A stretch of 48,341 nucleotides of DNA from Methanobrevibacter sp. (GTDB lineage: Archaea; Methanobacteriota; Methanobacteria; Methanobacteriales; Methanobacteriaceae), in NCBI GenBank assembly GCA_017473945.1, contig JAFUIW010000066.1, forward strand, positions 1 through 48,341, in the 5' to 3' direction. Position numbers and translations under genes: made by a program. Within the stretch, counting starts at the first letter, position 1; every line of letters starts with the position of its first letter. The notes below the pieces were generated by a model. The model was not told where the DNA came from and did not search any database. It saw nothing but the letters and a program-made list of their open reading frames with translations. Below, in pieces: positions 24,774-33,257 of the stretch.

Positions 24774-24862
24774 CGAAATATTTTTATATCTCAATTACTA
24801 TAATAATAAGTAATTACATAAATAAGGTTAGTTTTCCTTATTGAATTTTGTGAGGGATTGAA

Positions 24863-25327
24863 ATGGAAAGAAGTATTGACGAATTAATTGAATTATTAAA
24901 TGATAAAGATGACTTTGTTGTAGAAGATGCAGTCGGAGAATTAGAATTGAGGGCTGATGAAGCACTTGATCCGTTAATTGATGCATTGTCAAATAGAAAA
25001 AAACAAATTAGATTAAATGCAGCAACTTTACTTGGTGCAATTAATGACCCAAAAGCTATTCCTGCATTAATCGAAACTTTAAAAGACAATAACAAATTGG
25101 TAAGAAGAGAAGCTTCCACTGCATTATCCCGTATGGGTGAACCTGCTGTTGAACCTTTAATTGAAACATTGGATGATGAAGATTGGAGAGTAAGGGGAGC
25201 AGCTGCTTGGGCTCTTGGTAACTTAGGTGATGAAAGAGCTATTCCTGCACTTGAAAAATTGCTTGACGATGAAAGCGGTTTTGTAAAATCAGGTGCACAA
25301 AGCGCAATAGCATCCATTAAGAAATAA
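24863..25327 (+). CDS. HEAT-repeat protein
   Basis: The 154-aa protein is made of about five short HEAT repeats (PBS-lyase type), visible as DALSNRKKQIRLNAATLLGAI, ALIETLKDNNKLVRREASTAL, PLIETLDDEDWRVRGAAAWALG and ALEKLLDDESGFVKSGAQSAI. Such proteins are scaffolds for protein-protein contact, and the partner cannot be inferred. A GAGGGATTG site precedes the ATG. It seems to be a single-gene unit. Confidence 0.85.
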   Translation: MERSIDELIELLNDKDDFVVEDAVGELELRADEALDPLIDALSNRKKQIRLNAATLLGAINDPKAIPALIETLKDNNKLVRREASTALSRMGEPAVEPLIETLDDEDWRVRGAAAWALGNLGDERAIPALEKLLDDESGFVKSGAQSAIASIKK

Positions 25328-25362
25328 TTTCATTTCTTATTTTTCTTTTTTTATAGTTTTTT

Positions 25363-25827
25363 CTAATTCAACTCAAAATATTTTTTTGATATGTCTCTTA
25401 GCATAATTTTTAATTTTTCCTGTTCATCTGAAGTATAATCCTTAAAAATTTCATTTTCAATTTCTGTGATTGCTCTGCTAAATTCTTCAGTGGCGTTTCT
25501 TCCTTTAGGAGTAATCTTTACAATGTTTTTACTTTTATTTTCTGGATTCGGATTAATTTCAACAAAGCCCTTTTCTTCAAGTCTTTTCAATGCCTTTGTG
25601 ACGCTTCCTCCGCGAATATTCAAGAGCTGTGAAATATAGGATTGTGGCAGGGATTCCTCTGTGTTAATGACAACTAAGAAGTTTGCTTGATTTATTGTCA
25701 AATCCAATTCTTTTAATTTTCTGTTTAAGCTAACAATGCAAATATCATTCAGTTTCATTATTAAAAATTCAAATGGAGTTTCTAGCAAGTCTTTGTCTGT
25801 TAAATCTGATATGTTTCTGAATTTCAT
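25363..25827 (-). CDS. MarR-family transcriptional regulator
   Basis: The 154-aa protein has the MarR winged helix: LTINQANFLVVINTEESLPQSYISQLLNIRGGSVTKALKRLEEKGFVEINPNPENKSK, then a C-terminal dimerisation helix. MarR proteins are dimers that bind palindromes near their own promoter and often control neighbouring transport genes. A 20-bp near-perfect palindrome at 25836-25855 lies just before its ATG. The divergent gene is a broken YczE-like membrane protein, the probable former target. Confidence 0.88.
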   Translation of the reverse strand: MKFRNISDLTDKDLLETPFEFLIMKLNDICIVSLNRKLKELDLTINQANFLVVINTEESLPQSYISQLLNIRGGSVTKALKRLEEKGFVEINPNPENKSKNIVKITPKGRNATEEFSRAITEIENEIFKDYTSDEQEKLKIMLRDISKKYFELN

Positions 25828-25835
25828 TATAATTT

Positions 25836-25855
25836 AATATTTCCTAGGAAACATT
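25836..25855. promoter_or_regulatory. Palindrome with TTTCCTAGGAAA core between marR and the YczE-like gene
   Basis: The 12-bp core TTTCCTAGGAAA (25840-25851) is a perfect palindrome, and the symmetry extends to 20 bp with a single mismatched pair. It lies 9 bp before the MarR start and 30 bp before the divergent gene's ATG. This is the expected place for an autoregulatory MarR operator covering both promoters; a TATA-like ATATTTAAATG overlaps it. Confidence 0.6.
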
Positions 25856-25884
25856 TAAATATTTCTAAATTTAGAGTACTTTTC

Positions 25885-26534
25885 ATGAATGTTAATGTGA
25901 AAAAGTTTAATAGATATATTATATATTTAATTTCATTATTCATTATTTAATTGGGTGCATCTCTGTCAATCAAGGCAAATCTTGGAACTTCACCTCTGAT
26001 TTGCATTCCGTATGTCACCAGTTTGATATCAAATTTAAGTGTGGGAACAACTAGTTTTTTATTTACAATTTTACTAATTGCAATACAGGTTATTCTTTAG
26101 GAAAAGATTTTGAAAAAAGACAATACCTGCAAATTATCACTGGACTTGTATTTTCAGTATTCGTTGATTTCACATTAATGTTGATTAATTTCATAAATCC
26201 TGCAAGTTATGTGTCTCAAGTGGTATTGCTTATTATTAGTTGTGTAGTGATGGCTTTTGGCGTATTGCTTGAGGTTAAAACAGAAGTTGTATATATTTCA
26301 GGAGATGGGTTTATCGTAGCTATTGCAAAAGTGTTGAAACAAGAATTTGGAAAAGTCAAACCCTATTGTGATGTTTCATTTGTCATAATAGCTGCAATAT
26401 TGTCACTTGTATTTTTGGGCTATTTGGCAGGAGTTCGTGAAGGGACTGTAATCTCAGCAATAATTATTGGTCCGATAGTCAGGATTTTTAAAAAATATTT
26501 AGGGGATTATGTTGATTCAATCACTGAAAAATAA
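25885..26534 (+). pseudogene. Broken YczE/YitT-like membrane protein
   Basis: Reading from the ATG at 25885 gives a membrane protein interrupted by TAA at 25948-25950 (between LISLFII and LGASLSIKANLGTSP). The frame then runs on through ICIPYVTSLISNLSVGTTS to a TAG at 26098. There a one-base shift in a T run (about 26095-26097) restores the frame as GKDFEKRQYLQIITGLVFSVFVDFTLML and continues to 26534. Rejoined, it is about 215 aa with five or six helices and the KANLGTSP signature of the YczE family. The two lesions make a sequencing error for both unlikely. The C-terminal part from 26178 could still be expressed. Confidence 0.75.
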
Positions 26535-26900
26535 GCTGTTTTTATAATCCTCAAAAATCTCTTTTTTTACATTATCATTTAATTTGCTGCATTCTAATTC
26601 GTTTAATGAATAAACGCTCAATTCAAATAAAATCTTATTTGTTTTTAATCCCTTTTCAAGCAGGACATATGATGTTTTGTTTCTGGTCTTTTCAGCAGCA
26701 GTTTCTTTTTTAATCAACTTAACGTCTTCCATATATTTCAAGGTTTGGGACAATACATGATTGCTTAATGTAGGGTTTGACTCTTGAAATTCTGTAAAAT
26801 GTTTTTTTCCTCTAAACATGTCCATTAAAATACATAAAACCCATTTTCTGTTAAAAAAATCAAGAGAATCGCTTACTGGGCATATATCTTCAGAATTCAT
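26517..26900 (-). CDS. HxlR-family transcriptional regulator
   Basis: The 127-aa protein shows the HxlR winged helix: ICPVSDSLDFFNRKWVLCILMDMFRGKKHFTEFQESNPTLSNHVLSQTLKYMEDVKLIKKE. Cys8 in ICPV is the residue that senses thiol stress in some members. An in-frame GTG at 26918 would add 6 residues; the ATG at 26900 fits family length. The 3' end overlaps the end of the YczE-like pseudogene by 18 bp on the opposite strand. Confidence 0.85.
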   Translation of the reverse strand: MNSEDICPVSDSLDFFNRKWVLCILMDMFRGKKHFTEFQESNPTLSNHVLSQTLKYMEDVKLIKKETAAEKTRNKTSYVLLEKGLKTNKILFELSVYSLNELECSKLNDNVKKEIFEDYKNSLFFSD

Positions 26901-26989
26901 AATACTACTTTGTTTCACTAACTATAAATCCATTAAGTAATTCTAAAATTACAGATTCTTTTTAAAGATATATTTTAAATCTAATACTC

Positions 26990-27376
26990 ATGAGATCTGA
27001 AATTAGTGAATATGAAGCTGTCGAAAAGGCAGCAGAAAAATTCGTAAAAAGTGTAGCTGAAGGAAACAGTAAATATGCAAGAGAACTTTTCGTTGATGAA
27101 GCAGTGTTATTCGGATACTTGGATGGTGATTTGGAGCATGGTTCAATTGAACAGTTCTATGATAATGTGGACAGTGTTGCTGCAGGTGATGAATTTAAAG
27201 GAAGAATTGACGTATTGCTTTTGGAAGAAACATTAGCGGTAGTACGTGTTCTTGAAGAAGGTTGGGGAGGAAGAATAGATTTTACTGATGTTTTGCTTAT
27301 GTTAAAAATGGATGGTGTATGGAAAGCGGTTGCAAAAGCATACAATCAGAATTCCGAAACAATCCAAAAAGAGTAA
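26990..27376 (+). CDS. NTF2/SnoaL-like (lumazine-binding-like) protein
   Basis: The 128-aa soluble protein has the NTF2-like cone pattern: helix AVEKAAEKFVKSVAEGNSKYARELFVDEAVLFGYLDG, then VLLLEETLAVVRVLEEGWGGRIDFTDVLLMLKMDGVWKAVAKAY. In this family the cavity binds small molecules or acts as an isomerase, and the role here is unknown. No ribosome-binding site is seen; the TATA-like AAAGATATATTTTAAAT ends about 14 nt before the ATG, so the message is probably leaderless. Confidence 0.7.
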   Translation: MRSEISEYEAVEKAAEKFVKSVAEGNSKYARELFVDEAVLFGYLDGDLEHGSIEQFYDNVDSVAAGDEFKGRIDVLLLEETLAVVRVLEEGWGGRIDFTDVLLMLKMDGVWKAVAKAYNQNSETIQKE

Positions 27377-27409
27377 GTTGGGGAATTATCATTCCCTAAT
27401 TTCAACTTA
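27374..27409 (+). terminator. Hairpin at the end of the NTF2-like gene
   Basis: GGGAAT (27381-27386) pairs with ATTCCC (27391-27396) around a TATC loop, and TAAGTTG (27374-27380) pairs with CAACTTA (27403-27409) below an internal bulge. There is no strong T-tract directly after it. It may protect the 3' end or serve both converging genes. Confidence 0.4.
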
Positions 27410-27424
27410 TTCGGCCAATTATGA

Positions 27425-28018
27425 TTAAGTAAATTGTCTATGTTCTACAATCAAGTCTGCATTGATTTCCATAATTTTTTTACATATAACTTCTCTTAAT
27501 TTTGCCATGTTCTCGTCTGAATTTGAGAAAACATAAATGTGTTCATCTTTAATTTCTTTATTATTAATTGGTTTACCTTCTAATGGTCTGAATGTAGGCA
27601 TGTATCCTTTACAGTATCCAAATTCAGTTTTAAGATATTTCAATTCATCAATTTTTTTATAAGTTCCTTTCGGTATTTCGGTTAGGTTGTCAAATTTGAT
27701 ATCCACTGAGCCAACAAATTGAACATATTCAATAAATTCTCGTGTATCCTCATTTACAAGACAATAATCACAATTCATCTGATTTAATTCTTCAATAAGA
27801 TTATTTAAATTTTCTTCCAATCCTTTTTCATCTTCAGCTTCTATATTGAAATAAGTTAGGTCTTGCACAATATTTCCCATATCAATGGGATATGTGTTAA
27901 AAAGCACATTTGATGAAGCTTGTCTGATTGTGTTGGCATGTTTTAATATGATTTGGTTGAATTGTGATATTTTTTCGGTATCCATGATAATGAGGGAAAA
28001 TTTATTCTTGATTGTCAT
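27425..28018 (-). CDS. Hypothetical protein, 197 aa
   Basis: Not recognised. The product is a soluble mixed alpha/beta protein with CDYCLVNEDTREFIEYVQFVGSVDIKFDN in the middle and LKYLKTEFGYCKGYMPTFRPLEGKP after it. The ATG at 28018 has an AT-rich box (TATTTAATAAAAATAAAC) about 25 nt upstream and no ribosome-binding site, which fits a leaderless message. An internal ATG at 27985 (MDTEKIS) is an alternative start. Confidence 0.6.
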   Translation of the reverse strand: MTIKNKFSLIIMDTEKISQFNQIILKHANTIRQASSNVLFNTYPIDMGNIVQDLTYFNIEAEDEKGLEENLNNLIEELNQMNCDYCLVNEDTREFIEYVQFVGSVDIKFDNLTEIPKGTYKKIDELKYLKTEFGYCKGYMPTFRPLEGKPINNKEIKDEHIYVFSNSDENMAKLREVICKKIMEINADLIVEHRQFT

Positions 28019-28101
28019 GATAATTAGTTTATTTTTATTAAATAAAAATTTTTTTTAAATGTTTTTTCATAGGGTATATAAAAATCCATTAAATTTACAT
28101 A

Positions 28102-28115
28102 TTACCTTGAGGTAA
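28102..28115. promoter_or_regulatory. Inverted repeat TTACCT-TG-AGGTAA upstream of hxlR
   Basis: Two perfect 6-bp arms (TTACCT and AGGTAA) flank a 2-bp centre. The site lies about 65 bp before the HxlR ATG and directly upstream of an AT-rich CTATTTATTTAA box. The position suits a regulator that acts at the upstream promoter element, possibly the HxlR protein itself. Confidence 0.45.
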
Positions 28116-28178
28116 GTAGCAACTATTTATTTAATGTTTTAAAAAGTTAGAAATAATATAAATTTTTAAGTGAATCTT

Positions 28179-28532
28179 ATGAGTGTTAATAAAAAACCAA
28201 CAATGGATGAATTGAACTTTCTTTTTCGAAAAAAATGGACATTATGTATTTTAACTGATCTTCATTTGGGAAGTAAGCATTTTCAGGATTTCAACAAAAA
28301 TTTGCCGGATATCTCAACAAAAGTCCTTCATCAAACATTAACTGAACTTGAGGATGTGGGTTTGATAAGCAAAAAAATCATTAAAGAAAAACCAAAGCTA
28401 ACAGAATATTCACTCACAGAAAAGGGGAAACAATCCAAAACACTCATTAATGAATATTACGGTTATATTGCTAGAATTTCTTCAGATTCTTCTCAAGAGG
28501 AAGAAATTCTTAAAAGAATAGAACAATTATGA
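28179..28532 (+). CDS. HxlR-family transcriptional regulator
   Basis: The 117-aa protein has FLFRKKWTLCILTDLHLGSKHFQDFNKNLPDISTKVLHQTLTELEDVGLISKK, the family's winged helix. Unlike the HxlR at 26517 it lacks the N-terminal CP motif. The ATG at 28179 follows AAGTGA; an in-frame GTG at 28170 lies inside that site. The radical SAM pseudogene starts 9 bp after its stop, so the pair was one operon. Confidence 0.85.
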   Translation: MSVNKKPTMDELNFLFRKKWTLCILTDLHLGSKHFQDFNKNLPDISTKVLHQTLTELEDVGLISKKIIKEKPKLTEYSLTEKGKQSKTLINEYYGYIARISSDSSQEEEILKRIEQL

Positions 28533-28541
28533 GGTTATCAA

Positions 28542-29382
28542 ATGCATTATACTGGAACAGTTTATAGAAATCCTTATGAACCACCTTCTCCTCTGCTTGA
28601 AATTACTCAGGGGTGCAGTCACAACAGATGTAAATTTTGCAATATGTATGCTGGAGTAAAATTTCAACATTCTCCAATGGAATGGATTGAGGAAGATTTG
28701 CAAGAGATTGCTACATTTTATCCAGGATGTAAATGATTGCAATTATTAAGTGCAGACCCTTTTGTTTTAAGTTTTGAGAAATTAAATGACATCTGTGACT
28801 TGATTCATAAATATTTGCCGAAAATTGAAATAATGACAATGGCAGCACGGGTGGATAACATTGCCGATAAAAGTGTTGAGGAGTTGAAAATCCTTAAGAA
28901 AAAAGGCATTGTTGAGGTAAATATCGGTGCTGAAAGCGGTGATGATGAAACACTTAAAAGTGTCAATAAAGGTTATACCGGCCACGATATACTGGAACAA
29001 TGTGCTAAATTGGATGAAGTGGGAATTGAATACTGGTTGACTTTTTTAAATGGTGTCGGTGGTGCTGATTATACAAAAAATCATGCAATTAACTCTGCTA
29101 AAATATTCAGTGAAGCCAATCCTACAGTTGTTGGAACTGGGGGGTTGGTGTTGTTTGAAGGAACAGCTGCTGGCATTATATAAAAAAGGCAAGTTCCATC
29201 CATTATCTGAAGAAGGATTGATGGAAGAGCTGAAATTATTCCTAGAAAATCTAGACCATGACGGCAGATTTATCACACATCATACCTTTTCAATGGATTT
29301 GAATAATGGAAGTTTCAATGATAATAAAGAAAGAATTTTAAAAGATTTGCAATACGGCATTGATAACTTTGATATGGAATAG
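28542..29382 (+). pseudogene. Broken radical SAM protein
   Basis: The N-terminal part has PLLEITQGCSHNRCKFCNMY, the CxxxxCxxC-type cluster site expected near CxxxCxxC, followed by ATFYPGCK and then an in-frame TGA at 28734-28736. The frame continues unbroken as LQLLSADPFVLSFEKLNDIC, IEIMTMAARVDNIADKS, VNIGAESGDDETLKSVNKGYT and so on. Around 29165-29172 (FEGTA) a +1 shift is needed to rejoin LYKKGKFHPLSEEGLMEELKLFLENLD up to 29382. Intact relatives are about 280 aa. TGA as selenocysteine is unlikely, since this lineage is not known to use it and no cysteine is expected here. Confidence 0.78.
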
Positions 29383-29517
29383 ATTAACCAAAATAAGAAA
29401 TGCAAAGAGAAGTTTATAATGGATATTGTCGATGTTTTGGTTGCAGGAAGTTTGGGGGATGTTAGAAATCAGCCAAACAAGTTTGTGGAAGCTTTTGAAA
29501 TAGGCAAAAAATTTTAA
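29383..29517 (+). pseudogene. Remnant of a flavodoxin/NADPH-dependent FMN reductase C-terminus
   Basis: After the radical SAM stop, the same frame runs for 44 codons as an unbroken stretch. The part from 29419 reads MDIVDVLVAGSLGDVRNQPN and ends FVEAFEIGKKF. This resembles the C-terminal end of flavodoxin-fold NAD(P)H-dependent oxidoreductases, where a late strand is followed by a final EAYELGK helix. An intact member of the same family begins 62 bp later. I read it as a truncated copy; a short independent gene cannot be excluded. Confidence 0.4.
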
Positions 29518-29579
29518 TGATTGTTGGTAAGTGCAACATTTATATAATTCTCATTAAATAATTTAAAGTGGTGATAAAA

Positions 29580-30113
29580 GTGAGAATAGTTGTATTGAAA
29601 GGCAGTCCAAACAAAAATGGGTCAACAAATTTGCTTGTGGAAAATTTTGTCAAAGGTGCAAATGATGCAGGACATACAGTTGATGAAATAGATGCAGCCC
29701 ATGCAGATATTTCCCCATGTATCGGTTGCATACATTGCGGATATGAGGGGGACTGTGTTTTACATGATGATATGGATATTTTCAGACAAACAATTCTTAA
29801 AGCAGACATGCTCGTTTTTGCAACTCCACTGTATTATTATGGAATGAGTGCGCAGCTAAAAATATTGATTGACAGATTTTGCTCTAAAAACTTTCCAATC
29901 CAGCAAAAGCACTTCAAATCTGTACTTTTAACTGTAGCGTATAACTCTGATGATTGGACTTTTGACGCTTTGGAATCACACTATGATACATTGATAAGAT
30001 ATCTTAATTTGGAAGATGAGGGAAGAATTTTAGGATATGGTTGCGGAACTCCCTCAATGACTAAATTTTCAGATTATCCTAAAAAAGCATATCAATTGGG
30101 TAATGGATTATAG
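29580..30113 (+). CDS. NADPH-dependent FMN reductase / flavodoxin-family oxidoreductase
   Basis: The protein has the flavodoxin-fold phosphate loop LKGSPNKNGSTNLLVENFVKGA and a CIGCIHCGYEGDCVLHDDM cysteine motif, then ATPLYYYGMSAQLKILIDRF. This is the iron-sulfur flavoprotein-like subgroup common in methanogens. The GTG at 29580 follows GGTGAT, giving 177 aa; GTGs at 29568 and 29571 lie in the ribosome-binding site. It lies downstream of the radical SAM pseudogene and the flavodoxin-like remnant. Confidence 0.83.
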   Translation: MRIVVLKGSPNKNGSTNLLVENFVKGANDAGHTVDEIDAAHADISPCIGCIHCGYEGDCVLHDDMDIFRQTILKADMLVFATPLYYYGMSAQLKILIDRFCSKNFPIQQKHFKSVLLTVAYNSDDWTFDALESHYDTLIRYLNLEDEGRILGYGCGTPSMTKFSDYPKKAYQLGNGL

Positions 30114-30178
30114 AAATATATTAAATATAACTAATCTTAATATAATAATATATTGAGTAAAATTTTAGGAGTAATACA

Positions 30179-30622
30179 ATGTTTAAAAAAATTCTCATTA
30201 TATTATTCATATGTTTAATGTCCATGACTATAGTTGCAGCTATAGATGTGGCTAATGTTGATGTTCCTGCAGGTTTTGATGATTTAGGGGGTGGTGTTTT
30301 TATATCCCAATCATTTGGAAAGCCTGATCAATTTTTGACAATAGTTCCATTTGATGATTATTATAAGGCTGATTATTTAATTAACGATTCTTCAGATGGT
30401 TATTTCATATTTCCTTATAAAAATAATACATTTAATTATATAGAAAAAAGTGTAAATGAACAAGGAACTTTTGAAATAATCGAATTTGAAGGAGGAAAAT
30501 ACATCATTGATTTTTCAGATGAGTCAATTAATGATAAAAATGATTTTTCAGGCACTTATAAATGGTTAGTTGAATTCAACAAATTAAATAATGTAACTGC
30601 AGTTAATGTAACTGCAGATTAA
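30179..30622 (+). CDS. Secreted hypothetical protein
   Basis: The 147-aa protein begins with a clear signal peptide (MFKKILIILFICLMSMTIVAA, then charged residues). The mature part is acidic, rich in Asp, Asn and Phe, and contains VDVPAGFDDLGGGVFISQSFGKPDQFLTIV and potential NxT/NxS sites near the end. An AGGAG site precedes the ATG. No family is recognised. Confidence 0.7.
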   Translation: MFKKILIILFICLMSMTIVAAIDVANVDVPAGFDDLGGGVFISQSFGKPDQFLTIVPFDDYYKADYLINDSSDGYFIFPYKNNTFNYIEKSVNEQGTFEIIEFEGGKYIIDFSDESINDKNDFSGTYKWLVEFNKLNNVTAVNVTAD

Positions 30623-30627
30623 TTTTT

Positions 30628-31272
30628 TTACTTTAGGATTATTGCACTATCAATCATTTCGATTAATATTTTATTTATTGGATTTTTTAAGGATAGTGGA
30701 TGTTCTTTAGGATATTTTGTACTTAATGGAAGTATCATGAAGCTGGACATGCATCTGTCAGTTGATCTGAGTGCAAAGTAAGTCTTGTACTCTCCGTCAA
30801 TTATGTTTGTCATTATTCCAATGTCTTCTGTTGGCTGATGTCCTGCAATTCCTTCCTCTGCATAAACCTTGAATTTTTTAATGCTGTCAGCAGAAATCAA
30901 TCCATATTCCACCAGATATTCGTATTCATCATCATCAAGGTCATAATCATCATATTCTATTATTTCGTCGCAGTTTTCATCCGGTAGAATTATATTTGAA
31001 TTGCAATAAGCAAGGGAAATGTAAATGCCGTCATGGTCCAATGCTTTTGATATGATATCAAAATAAAGGTTATCAAGAGGTTGTGATTTATATCTGTCTC
31101 CTAAAATTTCAGGAACGGTATGTGTGGAACCTCCCTCTTCAATAACTGTGCAGTAAAAATGTTCTTCACCAAGATAACCTGCAGTTGCTGCTTTTTCGAT
31201 GGTTTGTTTTATGTCGATATCTGAATTTTCCAGTTTTTCAGCTATTTTCAAAGCTTCTTCATCACTTATCAT
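30628..31272 (-). CDS. Hypothetical acidic protein, 214 aa
   Basis: Not recognised. The product is strongly acidic, with an EIIEYDDYDLDDDEYEYLVEYGL segment in the middle. TEDIGIMTNIIDGEYKTYFALRSTDRCMSSFMILPLS follows. No signal peptide or membrane segment is seen. It starts 4 bp after the stop of the phosphatase-domain membrane protein gene and is the last gene of a minus-strand operon that begins with the DUF2115 gene. Confidence 0.65.
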   Translation of the reverse strand: MISDEEALKIAEKLENSDIDIKQTIEKAATAGYLGEEHFYCTVIEEGGSTHTVPEILGDRYKSQPLDNLYFDIISKALDHDGIYISLAYCNSNIILPDENCDEIIEYDDYDLDDDEYEYLVEYGLISADSIKKFKVYAEEGIAGHQPTEDIGIMTNIIDGEYKTYFALRSTDRCMSSFMILPLSTKYPKEHPLSLKNPINKILIEMIDSAIILK

Positions 31273-31276
31273 AGTA

Positions 31277-33253
31277 TCACATTTCTTTTAATTTTTGGGA
31301 ATTTTCTTTTAGAATTTTGTATATGCTTTCCGCTCCGATAATTTCTTCATCAGGCAGATTCCAGCTTGAAGGATATAAAATGAATGGTTTGGATTGGCTT
31401 CCTCCCGCTCCACCATGGCTTCCTACCAACTCTTCAAAAGCACAGACCTCATCGGTCTCACTATCATAAAAACTGTTGACTAGAATGTCTGGGGTATGCT
31501 TAAATGAGCTATTTCTTTTGATATGTCTTGCAATATTGTCTCCAAAGCCTTCAAGAGGATTTTCACCTTCAATTTCTCCGCTGTCAAGATAATAAATTCC
31601 ATCTTTACCGATAGTTAAGTCTCCTTTTTCGGAAGACTTCACAACTATAAATCCGATGTACTTGTTTTTAATTATTCCAGGTATCAATTCTGGGAATAAC
31701 TCATTTAACTCTTCATATGTAAGTCTATGGTTCCATTGAGTCAAATAAATCATTGCAAGATTTCCTGAAGCAAGTACGATTACTTCTGAATCGTTCAGTT
31801 CATTTTTTTCATCTTCTTTTGACCTATTTTTTATTTTGTCAATCTGTTCGGAAAATGGGATGAATGTTTCACCATAATGGTCTTCATTTGAAGACATTTT
31901 AGCAAACATTGTCATGTCTTGAGGTAACAATGACTTAATGAACTCTTCAAAGGACTCACCATATCTCTGTTTAAATGTTGCTCCATTTGTTTGCCCATGG
32001 TCTGACTGTATTACAAATTGGTATTCTCTTGGAGTGTATTTTGTTGCTTTAACAAGTCTTCTTATTTGCTTGTCCATTCCTTTAAGGGCATACCATGAGT
32101 CATCATCACGAACCCCGGAGTGGTGAGCTATTTCATCGTAGCCTAAATATGTGGAGTATGCAATATCAATGTCTCCGACCATCATGTCCCCGATTAGTGT
32201 TGATGTGTTGATTTCTCTCATAAACACATTTGTTCCGGCTCTTACGGCAATGTATGTTATTCCTCTTTTTATTCTTGGTTGCATATTCAGTAACTTATGT
32301 TTTATTTGGGAGTAAATTTCAAGTATCATTTCAGCTAGGAATAATGAGACAATACGTGCAAAATTACTTGGATTTGAAAATACTGAATACCATGCATTGT
32401 TGTATAATTTTTTCAGGTTTAAAATTTTACTCAATGTAAAAATCACATTGTCAGTGTCTCCTGAAAACAGATTTGATCTGCTTGCACCATTTTCAACCAG
32501 CAGTCCGTTGCCATCAGATATTCTTTCTTCCAGTTCCTTGACTTTTACTGGACCTGAACACTGCATCATTTGATTTCCGTTTTCTTTTTCTATCCATCTG
32601 AATGCAGTAATATTTTCATTGTTCCCATGCAGGATTCCTGCCTGGCTAGCACCTGTTTGGGATGATAAATCCGTTTCCCATGGTTTAAGAGTGTGTGTTT
32701 TTGTATCAATCATTGATTTTACACTAGGCATTAAACCTTTATCAATGGCTTCACATAAAACGTCGTAAGCAAGTCCGTCAATTTCAATGACGATTAATCC
32801 AGGATAGTTTTTTACATCTCCTTTTCTTTTCTTTTCAGCGTCTCTGAAAACTGACCTGTAATATGAACCATCATCTTCAATGGTGGCTAATGTTGACAGT
32901 ATGGTTGTTACGATTGCCATTGAAAGAGGTACAAGAATTATGCCCCATCCGTTAATGTTTATTCCAAATAATGGTCCGAATAGTTCAAGCAAAATTCCAT
33001 TCAAAACAAGAGATCCCACACCAAATGTAAAAACCAAAAATGGCATGAAAACTCTTGTTAAGATTGGCCATAAAATCGCATTGATTATTGCAATAAATAT
33101 CACGAAAAAGAATATGTCATCAAAGTAGTTTACTTCGACGCCCATGCCGAAAAAGCTGATTATGTATATACCTAAGACATTTCCGATTAATATTATCAAA
33201 CTTCTTTTCAGCGTTACTCTTGGAGGTTTTTCAAATTCATGAATATATTCCAT
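31277..33253 (-). CDS. Membrane protein: phage-holin-like N-terminus fused to an alkaline-phosphatase-superfamily domain
   Basis: The 658-aa protein has four membrane helices in residues about 10-125, similar to the phage holin family 4 (PF04020) domain. A large domain of the alkaline phosphatase/type I phosphodiesterase superfamily follows: LIVIEIDGLAYDVLCEAIDKGLMPSVKSM (first metal site), LSSQTGASQAGILHGNN, YSTYLGYDEIAHHSGV, and FVIQSDHGQTNG. LVGSHGGAGGSQSKPF lies near the end. It may cleave a phosphoester in a wall or membrane lipid. It is the third gene of a four-gene operon. Confidence 0.78.
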   Translation of the reverse strand: MEYIHEFEKPPRVTLKRSLIILIGNVLGIYIISFFGMGVEVNYFDDIFFFVIFIAIINAILWPILTRVFMPFLVFTFGVGSLVLNGILLELFGPLFGININGWGIILVPLSMAIVTTILSTLATIEDDGSYYRSVFRDAEKKRKGDVKNYPGLIVIEIDGLAYDVLCEAIDKGLMPSVKSMIDTKTHTLKPWETDLSSQTGASQAGILHGNNENITAFRWIEKENGNQMMQCSGPVKVKELEERISDGNGLLVENGASRSNLFSGDTDNVIFTLSKILNLKKLYNNAWYSVFSNPSNFARIVSLFLAEMILEIYSQIKHKLLNMQPRIKRGITYIAVRAGTNVFMREINTSTLIGDMMVGDIDIAYSTYLGYDEIAHHSGVRDDDSWYALKGMDKQIRRLVKATKYTPREYQFVIQSDHGQTNGATFKQRYGESFEEFIKSLLPQDMTMFAKMSSNEDHYGETFIPFSEQIDKIKNRSKEDEKNELNDSEVIVLASGNLAMIYLTQWNHRLTYEELNELFPELIPGIIKNKYIGFIVVKSSEKGDLTIGKDGIYYLDSGEIEGENPLEGFGDNIARHIKRNSSFKHTPDILVNSFYDSETDEVCAFEELVGSHGGAGGSQSKPFILYPSSWNLPDEEIIGAESIYKILKENSQKLKEM

Positions 33254-33257
33254 ATCA

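Noticed and set aside
24690-24794. 35-residue N-terminal extension of the isopropylmalate dehydrogenase-like protein
   Set aside because: It covers the promoter and repeat region; the ATG at 24689 has a proper AAGGT site and the usual family start.
28734-28736. TGA as selenocysteine in the radical SAM gene
   Set aside because: The position has no cysteine in the expected pattern, no SECIS-like hairpin is evident, and the gene has a second lesion.
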